Positions 23,750 to 33,375 of a DNA stretch of 64,000 nt are shown piece after piece. Each line of letters starts with the position of its first letter. Within the stretch, counting starts at the first letter, position 1. Source of the DNA: Alteribacillus iranensis (GTDB lineage Bacteria > Bacillota > Bacilli > Bacillales > Marinococcaceae); NCBI RefSeq assembly GCF_900113025.1, contig NZ_FONT01000003.1, positions 354,394 to 418,393 on the forward strand, read 5' to 3'. Under the pieces are notes generated by a model. The model had not been told where the DNA came from, did no database searches, and was given only the letters and a program-made list of their open reading frames with translations. A program made the position numbers and the translations under genes.

Positions 23750-24898
23750 ATGAGAAAAGCTTTTTCTATTTTCCTTTTTCTCTACCTGCTTTCTTTGCCT
23801 TCTAGTTATGGGTTAGCGGCACCAACCGAAAGAGAGCCGAAAGTGAAGAGTGAAACGGCCATCCTCATCGATGCAGAGACGGGACAAATTCTTTTTGAGA
23901 AAGAGGCCGGGAAGAGAATGTATCCGGCGAGTCTCACGAAAATACTGACAGGAATCATTGCCCTGGAAGAAGAGAACTTGTCGAAAGTAGTGACCGTCAG
24001 TGAAAATGCAACAAACGTGGACGGAACGAGTGTCTACTTAGTAGAAGGGGAAGAAATAAAGTGGAAGCGTTTAATTGAAGGCCTGCTCATTAATTCTGGA
24101 AACGATGCGGGCGTTGTTATTGCGGAACATTTAGCAGGTTCAGAAGCTGCGTTTGCAGAAGAGATGAACGAGTTTGCCGAAAAAAAGATAGGCGTCCGAA
24201 GCTCTCATTTTACAAATCCTCATGGTCTGTTCGATGAAAACAACTATACGACCGCTTATGATATGGCGAAAATTGCTCAATATGCGATGGAAAATAACAC
24301 GTTTCAAACGATCGCAAGCACCCGTGAGCTTGAATGGAAAGGAGAAGGGTGGGACACAACCCTTCACAACCATCACAAGCTTTTGCGAGAATATGACGGT
24401 GCGACAGGGATTAAAAATGGGTTCGTTCAACAATCTGGTTTCACATTAGCCACTTCTGCGGAGCGTGAGAACAGAGAGCTGATCGTTGTCACGTTAAACG
24501 CCTCTACTTCTCAAGAAGCGTATGAAGATGCGACACAGTTATTGGATTTCGGATTTGAAGCGTTCACGAACGAAAAAATAGAAAAAGATGACACATTTAC
24601 AGATGAGAAAGGCAACCAGTATGCCACAGCATCCGACTACTGCGTGACCGTGCCGACAGACGGAAACATAACGAAAGATATCATCGGTCATTCCTTGTTA
24701 GTAAAAGACGGCGAAGGCAATTTGTTATTAGAAGCAAAAGTGACACCGATGGAAGAAGAAATCAAATCCGAAGCCGCTTCCACGAACGAGGGAAAAGAGA
24801 AACAACGAATACATTGGGTAGAAAAAGTACTTTACGCTTTGCTGGATGGAGCCATAGAAACGACAAAGAAACAAACCGATCTTATCCTGCGAACCTAA
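23750..24898 (+). CDS. D-alanyl-D-alanine carboxypeptidase (DacF-like, peptidase S11)
   Basis: 382-residue penicillin-binding protein that trims the terminal D-Ala of peptidoglycan stem peptides. Signal peptide MRKAFSIFLFLYLLSLPSSYG. Active-site motifs: SLTK with nucleophile Ser61 and Lys64, SGN at 116-118, and KNG at 222-224 in GATGIKNGF, where the family usually has KTG. A C-terminal region with an amphipathic tail may attach it to the membrane. AAAGGTGA precedes ATG 23750. Similar to sporulation-associated DacF and vegetative DacA; which one cannot be told here. Confidence 0.93.
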   Translation: MRKAFSIFLFLYLLSLPSSYGLAAPTEREPKVKSETAILIDAETGQILFEKEAGKRMYPASLTKILTGIIALEEENLSKVVTVSENATNVDGTSVYLVEGEEIKWKRLIEGLLINSGNDAGVVIAEHLAGSEAAFAEEMNEFAEKKIGVRSSHFTNPHGLFDENNYTTAYDMAKIAQYAMENNTFQTIASTRELEWKGEGWDTTLHNHHKLLREYDGATGIKNGFVQQSGFTLATSAERENRELIVVTLNASTSQEAYEDATQLLDFGFEAFTNEKIEKDDTFTDEKGNQYATASDYCVTVPTDGNITKDIIGHSLLVKDGEGNLLLEAKVTPMEEEIKSEAASTNEGKEKQRIHWVEKVLYALLDGAIETTKKQTDLILRT

Positions 24899-25033
24899 TA
24901 CGGACGTGAGAGCACATGAGAAGTCACAAAGATTTCTCCTGCGCTCTCTTTTATTTTATACATAATATGTACAGGAAAAGTCCAACATACAGAGTAAGAT
25001 AAATTGTATATGAGGATGGGAGATGCGTCTACA

Positions 25034-26053
25034 ATGAAACCTAAACAATCCAATCTCACACCCCCTGAAATGGGAAAACTCTGGGCTATGTATGTTGGCA
25101 ATACGCTGGGGGTCTGTACCTTAAGCTTTTTTTATCAGCACGTGGAAGACAAGGACATCAAAAAAGTTCTCGAACAAGCAATCGCGTTAAGCAAGGAATT
25201 CATCCAGGAAACCAAACAAGTCTTTACGCAAGAAAACTTCCCAGTCCCCGTTGGATTTACAAAAGACGATGTAAATTTAGAAGCACCGCGCTTATTTCAG
25301 GATGAGTTTTATCTTTATTATTTACAATATATGGGGAAAGCAGGATTGAGCGTCTATAGCGTGGCTATCCCGTTAGTGACGAGAAAAGACATACGAACGT
25401 TTTTCATGAACGCCCTTCAGAAAACGGCGGATTTGATGTCGAATGTGAATGATTTGTTACGGTCGAAAGGAAAATTAACCAATCCTCCTTCGATGCCCAT
25501 TCCGGAACAAGTAGACTTTGTGGACCATCAAACTTTTTTACATGGATTTCTCGGAAAGGAACGGCCGCTTCATGGGCTAGAAGTCGCTCATTTGAATGGG
25601 TGTATCAACAATGATATTACAAGTAAGGCACTCATCATAGGATTGAGTCAAGGAGCAAAGAATGAAAAAGTAAGAAAATATTTAGAACGAGGGGAAAATC
25701 TGAATCAAAAACATATTGAACTTATGTCAAAGAAATTAAACGGCAGTCATGTACCGGCGCCTTCGCTCTTAGATCACTTGGTCACCACGTCAACGACTCC
25801 GACGTTTTCCAATAAACTGATAATGTATCATAAAATCGACATGTTCTCGATGAAAATAAGAGAATATGCAAATGGTGCTTCTCTCAATGGGAGAAGTGAT
25901 GTCGGAATGCTGTTTGCAAAACAACAATTGGATGTCGCGTTGTATGTAGAAGATGGGGCGAACCTCATGATAAATAACGGGTGGATGGAACAGCTGCCAT
26001 TAGTCGTAGATCGAAAAAACCTGTCCACCAATGAGTGGGGAGGAAAGGGATAA
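25034..26053 (+). CDS. DUF3231 family protein
   Basis: About 339 residues, two tandem similar helical halves typical of DUF3231: LTPPEMGKLWAMYVGNTLG at the start of the first half and LHGLEVAHLNGCINND / MYHKIDMFSMKIREYANGAS in the second. The fold is ferritin-like and helical; these proteins are frequent in spore formers and their role is not established. Start chosen at ATG 25034 because GGGAG lies about 11 nt upstream; the frame also opens from TTG 25004. Transcribed alone. Confidence 0.88.
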   Translation: MKPKQSNLTPPEMGKLWAMYVGNTLGVCTLSFFYQHVEDKDIKKVLEQAIALSKEFIQETKQVFTQENFPVPVGFTKDDVNLEAPRLFQDEFYLYYLQYMGKAGLSVYSVAIPLVTRKDIRTFFMNALQKTADLMSNVNDLLRSKGKLTNPPSMPIPEQVDFVDHQTFLHGFLGKERPLHGLEVAHLNGCINNDITSKALIIGLSQGAKNEKVRKYLERGENLNQKHIELMSKKLNGSHVPAPSLLDHLVTTSTTPTFSNKLIMYHKIDMFSMKIREYANGASLNGRSDVGMLFAKQQLDVALYVEDGANLMINNGWMEQLPLVVDRKNLSTNEWGGKG

Positions 26054-26301
26054 AGACACGGGTAGAACGAAACGAGGCAAACGGACGAAACAGTCGAATT
26101 TCACAGCTGAAATTCGGCTTTTTTATGAAGCGAATAAAAAAAATCTATATATGTCATGTTTGGGTGTGGAGGAAAAAGGGAAAGGTGACTTAGATGTCTT
26201 CTTCCCTCTATTCCGTGGTTGTGTCGTTTACGAACATTGAAGAGTTTGTTATGGTAAGAAGTAAGAAGTGACGTATCTAAAATAAGGTGGAGTGATGTCC
26301 C

Positions 26302-27132
26302 GTGCCGATGAAAAATGGACAAAGTATTAAAGTATTTATCCAGGAGAATCGAGAGCGTTTCGAGGAATCATTATTAAGCGAAGCGATTAATGTAAGAGAC
26401 AAAATAGAAGAGATACGGCTGAGGGGGAATATTAACTTGGTAGATAATGCCCATCAGTTAGTGGGCTATGTGGTGGAAGAACAAACGAACCTTCTTACTG
26501 CGTTTGCCCGCCAGGAAGGAGAGCTCTGGGCAAAGTACTCACTGACCGTCGATTTTAAACTCGAGTGGGTGCAAGCGATCCGTAGAACATTGTGGTGGTT
26601 TATCCAAGAGTATTTTGAAGTACATAATATCGGAATGAAGGAACAAGACTTTTTTGAGACGGAACGTACGATTAATGATCAAGTCGATACATTTCTAAGT
26701 TCCTTTTTTATTCGTTACTCTCAGTACAAAGACGAACTGATTGAATCACAAAAGCAGCTTGTAGAGCATCTATCGGTTCCCGTAATTCCGATTACAGAAA
26801 GCATTTGTGTTTTACCATTAATCGGTGCCATCGACTCAGAGCGCATTATGATTATTGAAGAAAAGATACTAACAGAGATTCGAAGACTTCGGATTTCCCG
26901 CTTGATTCTCGACCTCTCAGGAGTCGCACGGATGGAAGATGAAGCAGTGGACCGTGTCTTCCGTGTTATGGACGGGGTGAACATGATGGGATGCAGCACC
27001 GTCATCACAGGACTTCGCCCGGAAATTATTCAAAAAATGATGGAATCTGGACACTCTTTCGAACAGAAAGCGGAAACCAAAGGAACCTTGCAGCAAGCAT
27101 TAAGAGACTACGTCTACGAGGATCAAAAATAA
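26302..27132 (+). CDS. RsbR-type stressosome protein (STAS domain)
   Basis: 276 residues. The N-terminal half is a helical non-heme globin-like sensor domain as in RsbR paralogues; the C-terminal half (about 160-270) is a STAS domain starting VPVIPITESICVLPLIGAID. In RsbRA, phosphorylated threonines lie in DLTGV and TGxRPE. Here the first reads DLSGV (Ser instead of Thr) and the second TGLRPE (Thr kept), so both could still be phosphorylated by RsbT. Most like RsbRD (YqhA). GGTGGAG precedes GTG 26302. It implies a stressosome-SigB pathway in this organism. Confidence 0.9.
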   Translation: MPMKNGQSIKVFIQENRERFEESLLSEAINVRDKIEEIRLRGNINLVDNAHQLVGYVVEEQTNLLTAFARQEGELWAKYSLTVDFKLEWVQAIRRTLWWFIQEYFEVHNIGMKEQDFFETERTINDQVDTFLSSFFIRYSQYKDELIESQKQLVEHLSVPVIPITESICVLPLIGAIDSERIMIIEEKILTEIRRLRISRLILDLSGVARMEDEAVDRVFRVMDGVNMMGCSTVITGLRPEIIQKMMESGHSFEQKAETKGTLQQALRDYVYEDQK

Positions 27133-27136
27133 AAAG

Positions 27137-27188
27137 GAGCCGTGCTTTCGCAACCCCTTCAAAAAAAGGTCTTGCAGAAACACGGCTC
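27137..27188. terminator. Long hairpin after the rsbR-like gene
   Basis: GAGCCGTG (27137-27144) pairs with CACGGCTC (27181-27188), with further inner pairing TTTC-GCAA / TTGC-AGAAA. The left flank is A-rich, giving a T run on the minus strand, so it would end minus transcripts best, but it may also end the rsbR-like transcript. The -35 box of the tRNA promoter lies within it. Confidence 0.5.
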
Positions 27189-27200
27189 ACCCGTTATAAT
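27172..27200 (+). promoter_or_regulatory. SigA-type promoter for tRNA-Val
   Basis: TTGCAG (27172-27177), 17-nt spacer, TATAAT (27195-27200). The tRNA 5' end is at 27238, about 30 nt after the expected transcription start. Confidence 0.75.
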
Positions 27201-27237
27201 AAATAATGTCGTTACGAAATGAATTACATACATATCT

Positions 27238-27313
27238 GTTCCGTTAGCTCAGTTGGGAGAGCGCCACCTTGACAGGGTGGAGGTCACTGGTTCGAGCCCA
27301 GTACGGGACACCA
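27238..27313 (+). tRNA. tRNA-Val (anticodon GAC)
   Basis: Full cloverleaf: acceptor GTTCCGT/ACGGGAC, D arm GCTC...GAGC, anticodon stem CCACC/GGTGG with loop TTGACAG (anticodon GAC at 27271-27273), T arm with TTCGAGC loop, discriminator A and encoded CCA at 27311-27313. It marks the left edge of the restriction-modification island. Confidence 0.96.
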
Positions 27314-27328
27314 TACATAGGAATGCCG

Positions 27329-27356
27329 AACCCCTTGGAAGACAAGGGGTTTTTTT
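27329..27356 (+). terminator. Rho-independent terminator after tRNA-Val
   Basis: AACCCCTTG (27329-27337) pairs with CAAGGGGTT (27343-27351), then a T run. Confidence 0.9.
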
Positions 27357-27357
27357 A

Positions 27358-27651
27358 GCGTTAATTTTTCTGTTCTCTTTATCACTCCCTTGGTTTCTAT
27401 AGATATTGCCCTCCTTCATGAGCGCGCTTCGCAGCTCAATTTCCTTTCTATTAAATAAAAATCTCTGTAATGTGAAGAAAGAGTCGGGAGTTCCGAACGG
27501 CGGAAGCAAGCTATTATTGAACCCTGAACCTTTAAGAAATGATCTTCCTAAATTTTAGGGGATAGGATTTTTTCCAAAAACATGGCAAAATAGAGGTAAT
27601 ATGCTATGACCAATAACCTAATCATCGGAAGAATAATGGGGGAGAAAAGTA
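27358..27651. other. Junction region between tRNA-Val and hsdM
   Basis: No gene. A minus-strand frame here and across the tRNA encodes the familiar SRTGLEPVT peptide, an artefact of reading a tRNA antisense. GGGGGAGAAAAG is the hsdM ribosome site. No intact repeat of the tRNA 3' end was found on the far side of the island. Confidence 0.5.
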
Positions 27652-29133
27652 ATGTCTCAATTAACATTGCAAGAATTGGAATCCCATCTATGGGAATCAG
27701 CAAATATCTTACGGGGAAGCATTGATTCCTCTGACTATAAGAACTACATATTCGGCTTGTTGTTTCTGAAGCGACTGAGCGATGTTTTTGTCGAAACAGC
27801 AAAGCAAATAGAGGTGGAGGAGAACGATGACTTCGGTTGGTATGACCGTGACGAGCATCAGTTCTTCGTTCCTGAGCGGGCGAGATGGACGACCATACAA
27901 GCTTTGACGCAAGATATAGGGGACGCTATTAATAAGGCATTTGAAGCTTTAGAAGAGGAGAATCCTTCGCTACAAGGGGTGCTTGCCAATATTGATTTTA
28001 ACGATAAGGAGAGGCTTCCTGATAAGCTCTTGTTAAAACTCGTTCAGCATTTCACCGCGATTGATTTAAGCAATAGTAATCTCTCGGAACCTGACATGCT
28101 AGGACGAGCTTATGAGTATTTAATCAAGCAGTTTGCCGATGATGCAGGGAAAAAGGGTGGCGAATTTTATACGCCAAGCAAAGTCGTGGAACTTCTTGTG
28201 AACCTGTTGAAACCAGAAGAAGGAATGCGTGTGTGTGACCCAACTGCTGGCTCAGGAGGGATGCTGATTCAATCGGTGGATTACATCAAGTCACAGGGAG
28301 GAGATGTGAGAAACCTTACCTTGCATGGTCAAGAACGGAACCTAAATACGTGGGCAACGTGTAAAATGAACCTTCTCCTGCATGGATTAAGTGACCACCG
28401 TATCGCAAAAGGTGATACGATTCGTGATCCGCAGCTGTTAGAAGACGGTGAATTGATTCTTTATGATAGAGTCATTGCCAATCCACCGTTTAGTTTGAGT
28501 AACTGGGGAAAAGAAGAAGCAGAAGCCGACAACTTAGGTCGTTTTCGTTTTGGCATCCCGCCAAAAGATAAAGGAGATCTCGCCTTTGTACAACACATGA
28601 TTTCCACACTTAACCATGAGGGGAAAGCAGGAGTGGTCATGCCCCACGGTATCTTGTTCCGCGGAGGAGCAGAAGGAAAGATCCGTAAAGCTATCTTAGA
28701 GGAAGACTTGTTAGAAGCCGTCATCGGTTTACCACCGAATCTCTTTTACGGAACAGGAATTCCAGCATCGATCCTTATATTGAATCGAAAGAAAGAAGAG
28801 CGGCAGAAAGGACATGTTTTTTTTCTACATGGCGCAGACGACTATCAAGAAGGAAAGAATCAAAACTTCCTAAGAGATGAGGATATCGAGAAGATTGTTT
28901 CTGCTTATGATAAATGGGAAGAAGTAGAAAAATATTGTCGTCCTGTGGCTATGGAAGAAATCAACGAAAACGACTACAACCTAAACATTACCCGTTATAT
29001 AGACACAACAGAAGAAGAAGAACAAATTGATGTTCAAGAAGCCTTAGCCGAACTCCGTAAATTAGAAGATGAACGAGAAGAAATTGAAGGTAAGATGTAT
29101 GGGTACTTGAAGGAGTTGGGTTATGGTGAGTGA
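27652..29133 (+). CDS. hsdM: Type I restriction-modification methyltransferase subunit
   Basis: 493-residue N6-adenine methyltransferase (M subunit). The N-terminal helical HsdM domain (LESHLWESANILRGSIDSSDYKNYIFGLLFLKRLSD) is followed by the SAM motif DPTAGSGGML (about 196-205) and the catalytic NPPFS (about 277-281). With HsdS it modifies the recognition site; with HsdR it restricts unmodified DNA. Ribosome site GGGGGAGAAAAG before ATG 27652. It overlaps hsdS by 11 nt. Standard length, no lesions seen. Confidence 0.97.
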   Translation: MSQLTLQELESHLWESANILRGSIDSSDYKNYIFGLLFLKRLSDVFVETAKQIEVEENDDFGWYDRDEHQFFVPERARWTTIQALTQDIGDAINKAFEALEEENPSLQGVLANIDFNDKERLPDKLLLKLVQHFTAIDLSNSNLSEPDMLGRAYEYLIKQFADDAGKKGGEFYTPSKVVELLVNLLKPEEGMRVCDPTAGSGGMLIQSVDYIKSQGGDVRNLTLHGQERNLNTWATCKMNLLLHGLSDHRIAKGDTIRDPQLLEDGELILYDRVIANPPFSLSNWGKEEAEADNLGRFRFGIPPKDKGDLAFVQHMISTLNHEGKAGVVMPHGILFRGGAEGKIRKAILEEDLLEAVIGLPPNLFYGTGIPASILILNRKKEERQKGHVFFLHGADDYQEGKNQNFLRDEDIEKIVSAYDKWEEVEKYCRPVAMEEINENDYNLNITRYIDTTEEEEQIDVQEALAELRKLEDEREEIEGKMYGYLKELGYGE

Positions 29134-30418
29134 AAAAAAATGGGAAACGAAAAATTTAGAGCAAGTTACTGATAACAGAATGAAACATTCTCTAGTTGGA
29201 GGACCTTTTGGTTCTGACTTGAAAGTAAGTGATTATACTGAATTAGGAGTAAGGGTTATTCAACTACAAAATATTAAGGATGGCTTTTTTAATGAAGAAT
29301 ATAAAATTTACACTTCTGCTTCAAAGGCTGATGAACTAATTAAATGCAATATATATCCAGGAGATATAATAATTGCAAAGATGGCAGAGCCTTTAGCTAG
29401 GGCATGTATAGTGCCTGAGAGTGAAGAAAGATATGTGATGGCTTCAGACGGCATTAGATTGGTAGTTGATGAAGATAGATTTGATAAAAAATATGTTTTA
29501 TATTATATCAACTCACCACTCTTTCGAAATCAAGCTATAAGTAATAGCACGGGTACAACTAGACTAAGAATAGGTTTAAGTACACTAAAAAAGCTTAAAT
29601 TACTAATACCTCCACTAAAAGAACAACAAAAAATCGCAGCAATCCTCACTTCTGTCGATGAAGCCATTGAAAAAACAGAAGCGATCATTGAACAAACCGA
29701 AAAAGTGAAAAAAGGGGTCATGCAACAGCTTCTTACCAAAGGAATTGGGCACACGAAGTTTAAGAAAACAGAAATTGGTGAGATTCCTGAGGGGTGGGAA
29801 TGTGTTCCTCTCGGGAAATTGATAAAAGTGCAAGGAGGATACGCCTTTAAAAGTAAAGACGCAAAGCAGGTCGGAACGAAGTGGGTTAAAATAGCTAATG
29901 TTGGGATTGGGGAAATTACTTGGTCAGACCAATCATTTTTGCCTAATGAGTTTTTGAATGAGTATTCGGAATACGTATTAGATGAAAATGATTTAGTTAT
30001 GGCTATGACACGCCCTGTTATTAGAAATCAAGCAAAAGTTGCTAGATTAGATGAGAAAGATACTCCCTCTTTATTAAACCAACGTGTATGTCGATTCAAA
30101 ATTAAAGACAGTTTAAATAGTGAATTTTTCTACCAATTCGCAAGAAGTCGTTACTTTGCTAATGAAATATCACTAAGAATTGCTGGGACTGATCCTCCGA
30201 ACATTAGTTCTGGACAAATTGAAAGTATATTAATGCCATTACCTCCTAAAGAGGAACAAGATGAAATATCCAAAATTCTTTTAACTCATGACAAGAAGAT
30301 ATCAACAGAGAATTCTAGATATCATCAATTGAATGTTCTTAAGCAAGGCCTTATGCAAATCCTTCTCACTGGGAAGGTCCGTGTAAAGGTGGATGAGGAT
30401 CAGGAGGTGCCTTCATGA
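29123..30418 (+). CDS. hsdS: Type I restriction-modification specificity subunit
   Basis: 431 residues with two target-recognition domains, each followed by a conserved coiled-coil spacer: IPPLKEQQKIAAIL (around residue 160) and MPLPPKEEQDEISKIL (around residue 375). The start of the second half, EIGEIPEGWECVPLGKLIKV, is typical. The two recognition domains (about 29150-29600 and 29820-30230) are clearly more AT-rich than the spacers, the usual sign of domain exchange. Overlaps hsdM by 11 nt and hsdR by 4 nt, so one operon. The recognised sequence cannot be predicted. Confidence 0.96.
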   Translation: MVSEKKWETKNLEQVTDNRMKHSLVGGPFGSDLKVSDYTELGVRVIQLQNIKDGFFNEEYKIYTSASKADELIKCNIYPGDIIIAKMAEPLARACIVPESEERYVMASDGIRLVVDEDRFDKKYVLYYINSPLFRNQAISNSTGTTRLRIGLSTLKKLKLLIPPLKEQQKIAAILTSVDEAIEKTEAIIEQTEKVKKGVMQQLLTKGIGHTKFKKTEIGEIPEGWECVPLGKLIKVQGGYAFKSKDAKQVGTKWVKIANVGIGEITWSDQSFLPNEFLNEYSEYVLDENDLVMAMTRPVIRNQAKVARLDEKDTPSLLNQRVCRFKIKDSLNSEFFYQFARSRYFANEISLRIAGTDPPNISSGQIESILMPLPPKEEQDEISKILLTHDKKISTENSRYHQLNVLKQGLMQILLTGKVRVKVDEDQEVPS

Positions 30419-33351
30419 TGGATATAAAAGACTGGAATGAGAAGCACCTCGTGGAGGATCGATTGATTGAGCAGTTAAAAGAAATAGGCTATGAGCATGT
30501 TTCTGGCCCTTCTTTGGATGCTGAGCGGGAGACGCGGAGTGATGTTATTCTCCGCTCTCGTCTGTCTAACGCTTTACAACGTCTGAATCCGTGGATCGAT
30601 GACAATAACCGCCACAAGATTTTACGATCTATTACCCATATCGACGCCACAAATCTCATGGAAGCGAATGAAACCTTTCATAATAAACTCGTAAACTACC
30701 TTTCTATCCAACAGGATTTAGGGAAGGGAAAGAAAAGTCAAACAGTCAAAATTGTGGACTTTGAGGAGCCTGCCAACAATGAGTTTTTAGTTGTTGATCA
30801 ATTTAGTATTTCAGATGCCCAAGGAACGATTCGTCCTGATTTGATCCTGTTTGTGAATGGCTTGCCTCTTGTTGTTATTGAATGCAAAAGTCCTATGCTT
30901 CCTGTCGATGAACAAATGGGACAGGGGATCAAGCAATTGCGACGTTACCAGGACGAACAGGAGAGGCTTTTTCACTACAATCAATTTATGATTGCAACTA
31001 GTAACGACCGTGCCAAGGCGGGTACCATTTACGCAAAGGCTCAGCATTACAGTGAATGGAAAGATCCTTATCCACTTACCACTCCAGAAATCAATGACAG
31101 TCCCACACCCCAAGACATCTTAACAGCTGGCATGTTGACCAAAGAATCTCTGTTGGATTTGATTTTAAACTTTATCGTCTTTGAAACGGAAGAAGGACGT
31201 ACCATTAAGAAGTTGGCACGCTACCAACAATACCGTGCAGTACAGAAGGCGATCAAGCGCATTCTAAGCGCGGAGACGAACAAAGAACGAGGCGGGGTAG
31301 TCTGGCATACCCAGGGCTCTGGAAAGTCACTCACGATGCTATTTTTAGCGGTGAAGCTACGTCGTATTGCTTCCTTACAAAACCCAACAATTGTAGTGAT
31401 TACCGACCGTAAAGACCTGGATAAACAAATCACCGAAACTTTTCGGCGCTGTGAATTCCCGAATCCAAGACAGGCAGAAAGTGTTCGTGAGTTAAAAGAA
31501 CTCCTAACTCAAGGACCAGGTTCGACGATTATGACACTTGTGCAAAAGTTCCAAGAAGACCAAGAAGGAGGGGGATTCCCTGAGCTTTCCACGTCAGAAA
31601 ACGTCTTTGTCATGGTCGATGAAAGTCATCGCAGCCAATATAAGGGGCTTGCGATGAACATGCGTACCGCACTTCCGAACGCCTGCTATTTAGGATTTAC
31701 AGGAACGCCGATCGATAAAGAAGACAAAAGTACGACACGTACGTTTGGGTCTTATATTGATAAGTACACCATTGAACAAGCGGTGGAAGACGGAGCGACC
31801 GTACCTATATTTTATGAAGCACGGATGACCGAGCTGCATGTGCAAGGAGAGACATTGGATCAGCTATTTGACCGAAAATTTCGCGAATATGACGAAGAAA
31901 CGAGAGAAAGAATCAAAAAGAAATACGCGAATGAACAAGCGATTATTGCTTCTCCTCAGCGTATCGAACAGATCACATTAGATATCATTAATCATTATGA
32001 AGAGCATATCGCACCGAATGGGTTTAAAGCACAAATTGTCGCTGTCTCTCGGGAAGCAGCAGCCCTCTATAAAGAACAATTAGATGAAATGAGTGATTAT
32101 GATTCGGCCGTGATTGTTTCGGGGGGACACAATGACAAGGAACACTTGAAACAATATCATATGACTCCTGAAGAAGAAAAAAACGTAATAGAGCGTTTTA
32201 AACAACCGATGGAGGAAGATAAATTAGCTTTTCTTATTGTTTGTGACAAGCTTTTAACGGGTTTTGATGCCCCTATAGAACAAGTGATGTATTTGGATAA
32301 ACCCCTGAAAGAGCATAACCTTCTGCAAGCGATTGCTCGTACGAATCGTACGTATGACAAAAAGACGTATGGTTTAATTGTTGATTATTATGGCGTATCC
32401 CGTTTTCTGGAAGAAGCATTAGACATCTTCTCGAAGCAAGATATCCAAGGCGCGCTGACACCGATCGAAAGTGAAATCCCACGTCTACAGACTCGCCATC
32501 GAGCGGCGATGAGATATTTTGATTACATCAGTTCTAGTAATCCAGAAGGCTGGATTCAGGTGCTGGAACCAGAAGATGTCCGTCACCAATTTGAGACAGA
32601 TTTTAAAAAATTCGCTGAAAGCATGGACAGGGTACTCCCTCATCCACAAGCAAGAGACTATATTGATGATCTTAAGATGTTGGGAAAGATTCGCCAGCGA
32701 GCAAAATCCCGCTACCAGGAAGAAGGTATGGATATTTCGGACTGCGGGGAGAAAGTCAAACAATTAATTGCCGAACATTTACAAGCTACGTCTGTTGAAG
32801 TCCTTCATGAACCAATTAGCATCCTTTCCGATCGATTTGAGGAGAAGTTAGAGGAGACGAAAAGTATAGAAGGACAAGCAGCCGAAATGGAACACGCTAT
32901 CCGACATGAGATCAAAGTCAAAATGGATGAAAACCCTGTCTACTATACATCCCTGAAAGAAAAATTAGAGAAATTAATAGAAGCTAGAAAAAGCAAGCAG
33001 CTAGATATTGCTCATTATGCTAATGACCTGCATGAGCTGAGAAATGATATGAGAAAGCAATCCAAGCAAGGAGAAGAACTTGGATTAGAAAAAGAGCAAT
33101 ACCCGTTCTATAAACTACTGGAAAAAGAGATGGGAGAAGGAGATAAGGAGCCCCTCATTGATCTGACAGAAATTCTGACGGAAGAGATTGAGGATCTTGC
33201 TGTGATCGAATGGACAAAAAAAGAAGACGTCAAACGGGAAATGAGAAAGAAATTAAAACGACAGCTGCGCGCCAGTAAATGCCCACGCGAAAAATTAGAA
33301 AGCCTAGCCCATCAGTTAGTAGACTTAGCACAGGTCCATTACAAACGATAG
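30415..33351 (+). CDS. hsdR: Type I restriction-modification endonuclease/translocase subunit
   Basis: 978-residue motor and nuclease. N-terminal PD-(D/E)xK nuclease with Asp in RPDLILFVNG and ECKSP (about residue 156); helicase Walker A HTQGSGKSL (about 299-306); Walker B DESHRSQ (about 402); GFTGTPID; and motif VI region QAIARTNRTY. The C-terminal helical part, rich in Glu/Lys, binds HsdM. ATG 30415 overlaps the hsdS stop. It looks intact. The next gene begins 24 nt downstream and may share the transcript. Confidence 0.97.
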   Translation: MMDIKDWNEKHLVEDRLIEQLKEIGYEHVSGPSLDAERETRSDVILRSRLSNALQRLNPWIDDNNRHKILRSITHIDATNLMEANETFHNKLVNYLSIQQDLGKGKKSQTVKIVDFEEPANNEFLVVDQFSISDAQGTIRPDLILFVNGLPLVVIECKSPMLPVDEQMGQGIKQLRRYQDEQERLFHYNQFMIATSNDRAKAGTIYAKAQHYSEWKDPYPLTTPEINDSPTPQDILTAGMLTKESLLDLILNFIVFETEEGRTIKKLARYQQYRAVQKAIKRILSAETNKERGGVVWHTQGSGKSLTMLFLAVKLRRIASLQNPTIVVITDRKDLDKQITETFRRCEFPNPRQAESVRELKELLTQGPGSTIMTLVQKFQEDQEGGGFPELSTSENVFVMVDESHRSQYKGLAMNMRTALPNACYLGFTGTPIDKEDKSTTRTFGSYIDKYTIEQAVEDGATVPIFYEARMTELHVQGETLDQLFDRKFREYDEETRERIKKKYANEQAIIASPQRIEQITLDIINHYEEHIAPNGFKAQIVAVSREAAALYKEQLDEMSDYDSAVIVSGGHNDKEHLKQYHMTPEEEKNVIERFKQPMEEDKLAFLIVCDKLLTGFDAPIEQVMYLDKPLKEHNLLQAIARTNRTYDKKTYGLIVDYYGVSRFLEEALDIFSKQDIQGALTPIESEIPRLQTRHRAAMRYFDYISSSNPEGWIQVLEPEDVRHQFETDFKKFAESMDRVLPHPQARDYIDDLKMLGKIRQRAKSRYQEEGMDISDCGEKVKQLIAEHLQATSVEVLHEPISILSDRFEEKLEETKSIEGQAAEMEHAIRHEIKVKMDENPVYYTSLKEKLEKLIEARKSKQLDIAHYANDLHELRNDMRKQSKQGEELGLEKEQYPFYKLLEKEMGEGDKEPLIDLTEILTEEIEDLAVIEWTKKEDVKREMRKKLKRQLRASKCPREKLESLAHQLVDLAQVHYKR

Positions 33352-33375
33352 AGCAAGGATGGAAGGAGGAAGCTT

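Noticed and set aside
27249-27509. Minus-strand frame containing SRTGLEPVT
   Set aside because: Antisense of tRNA-Val; a well-known annotation artefact.
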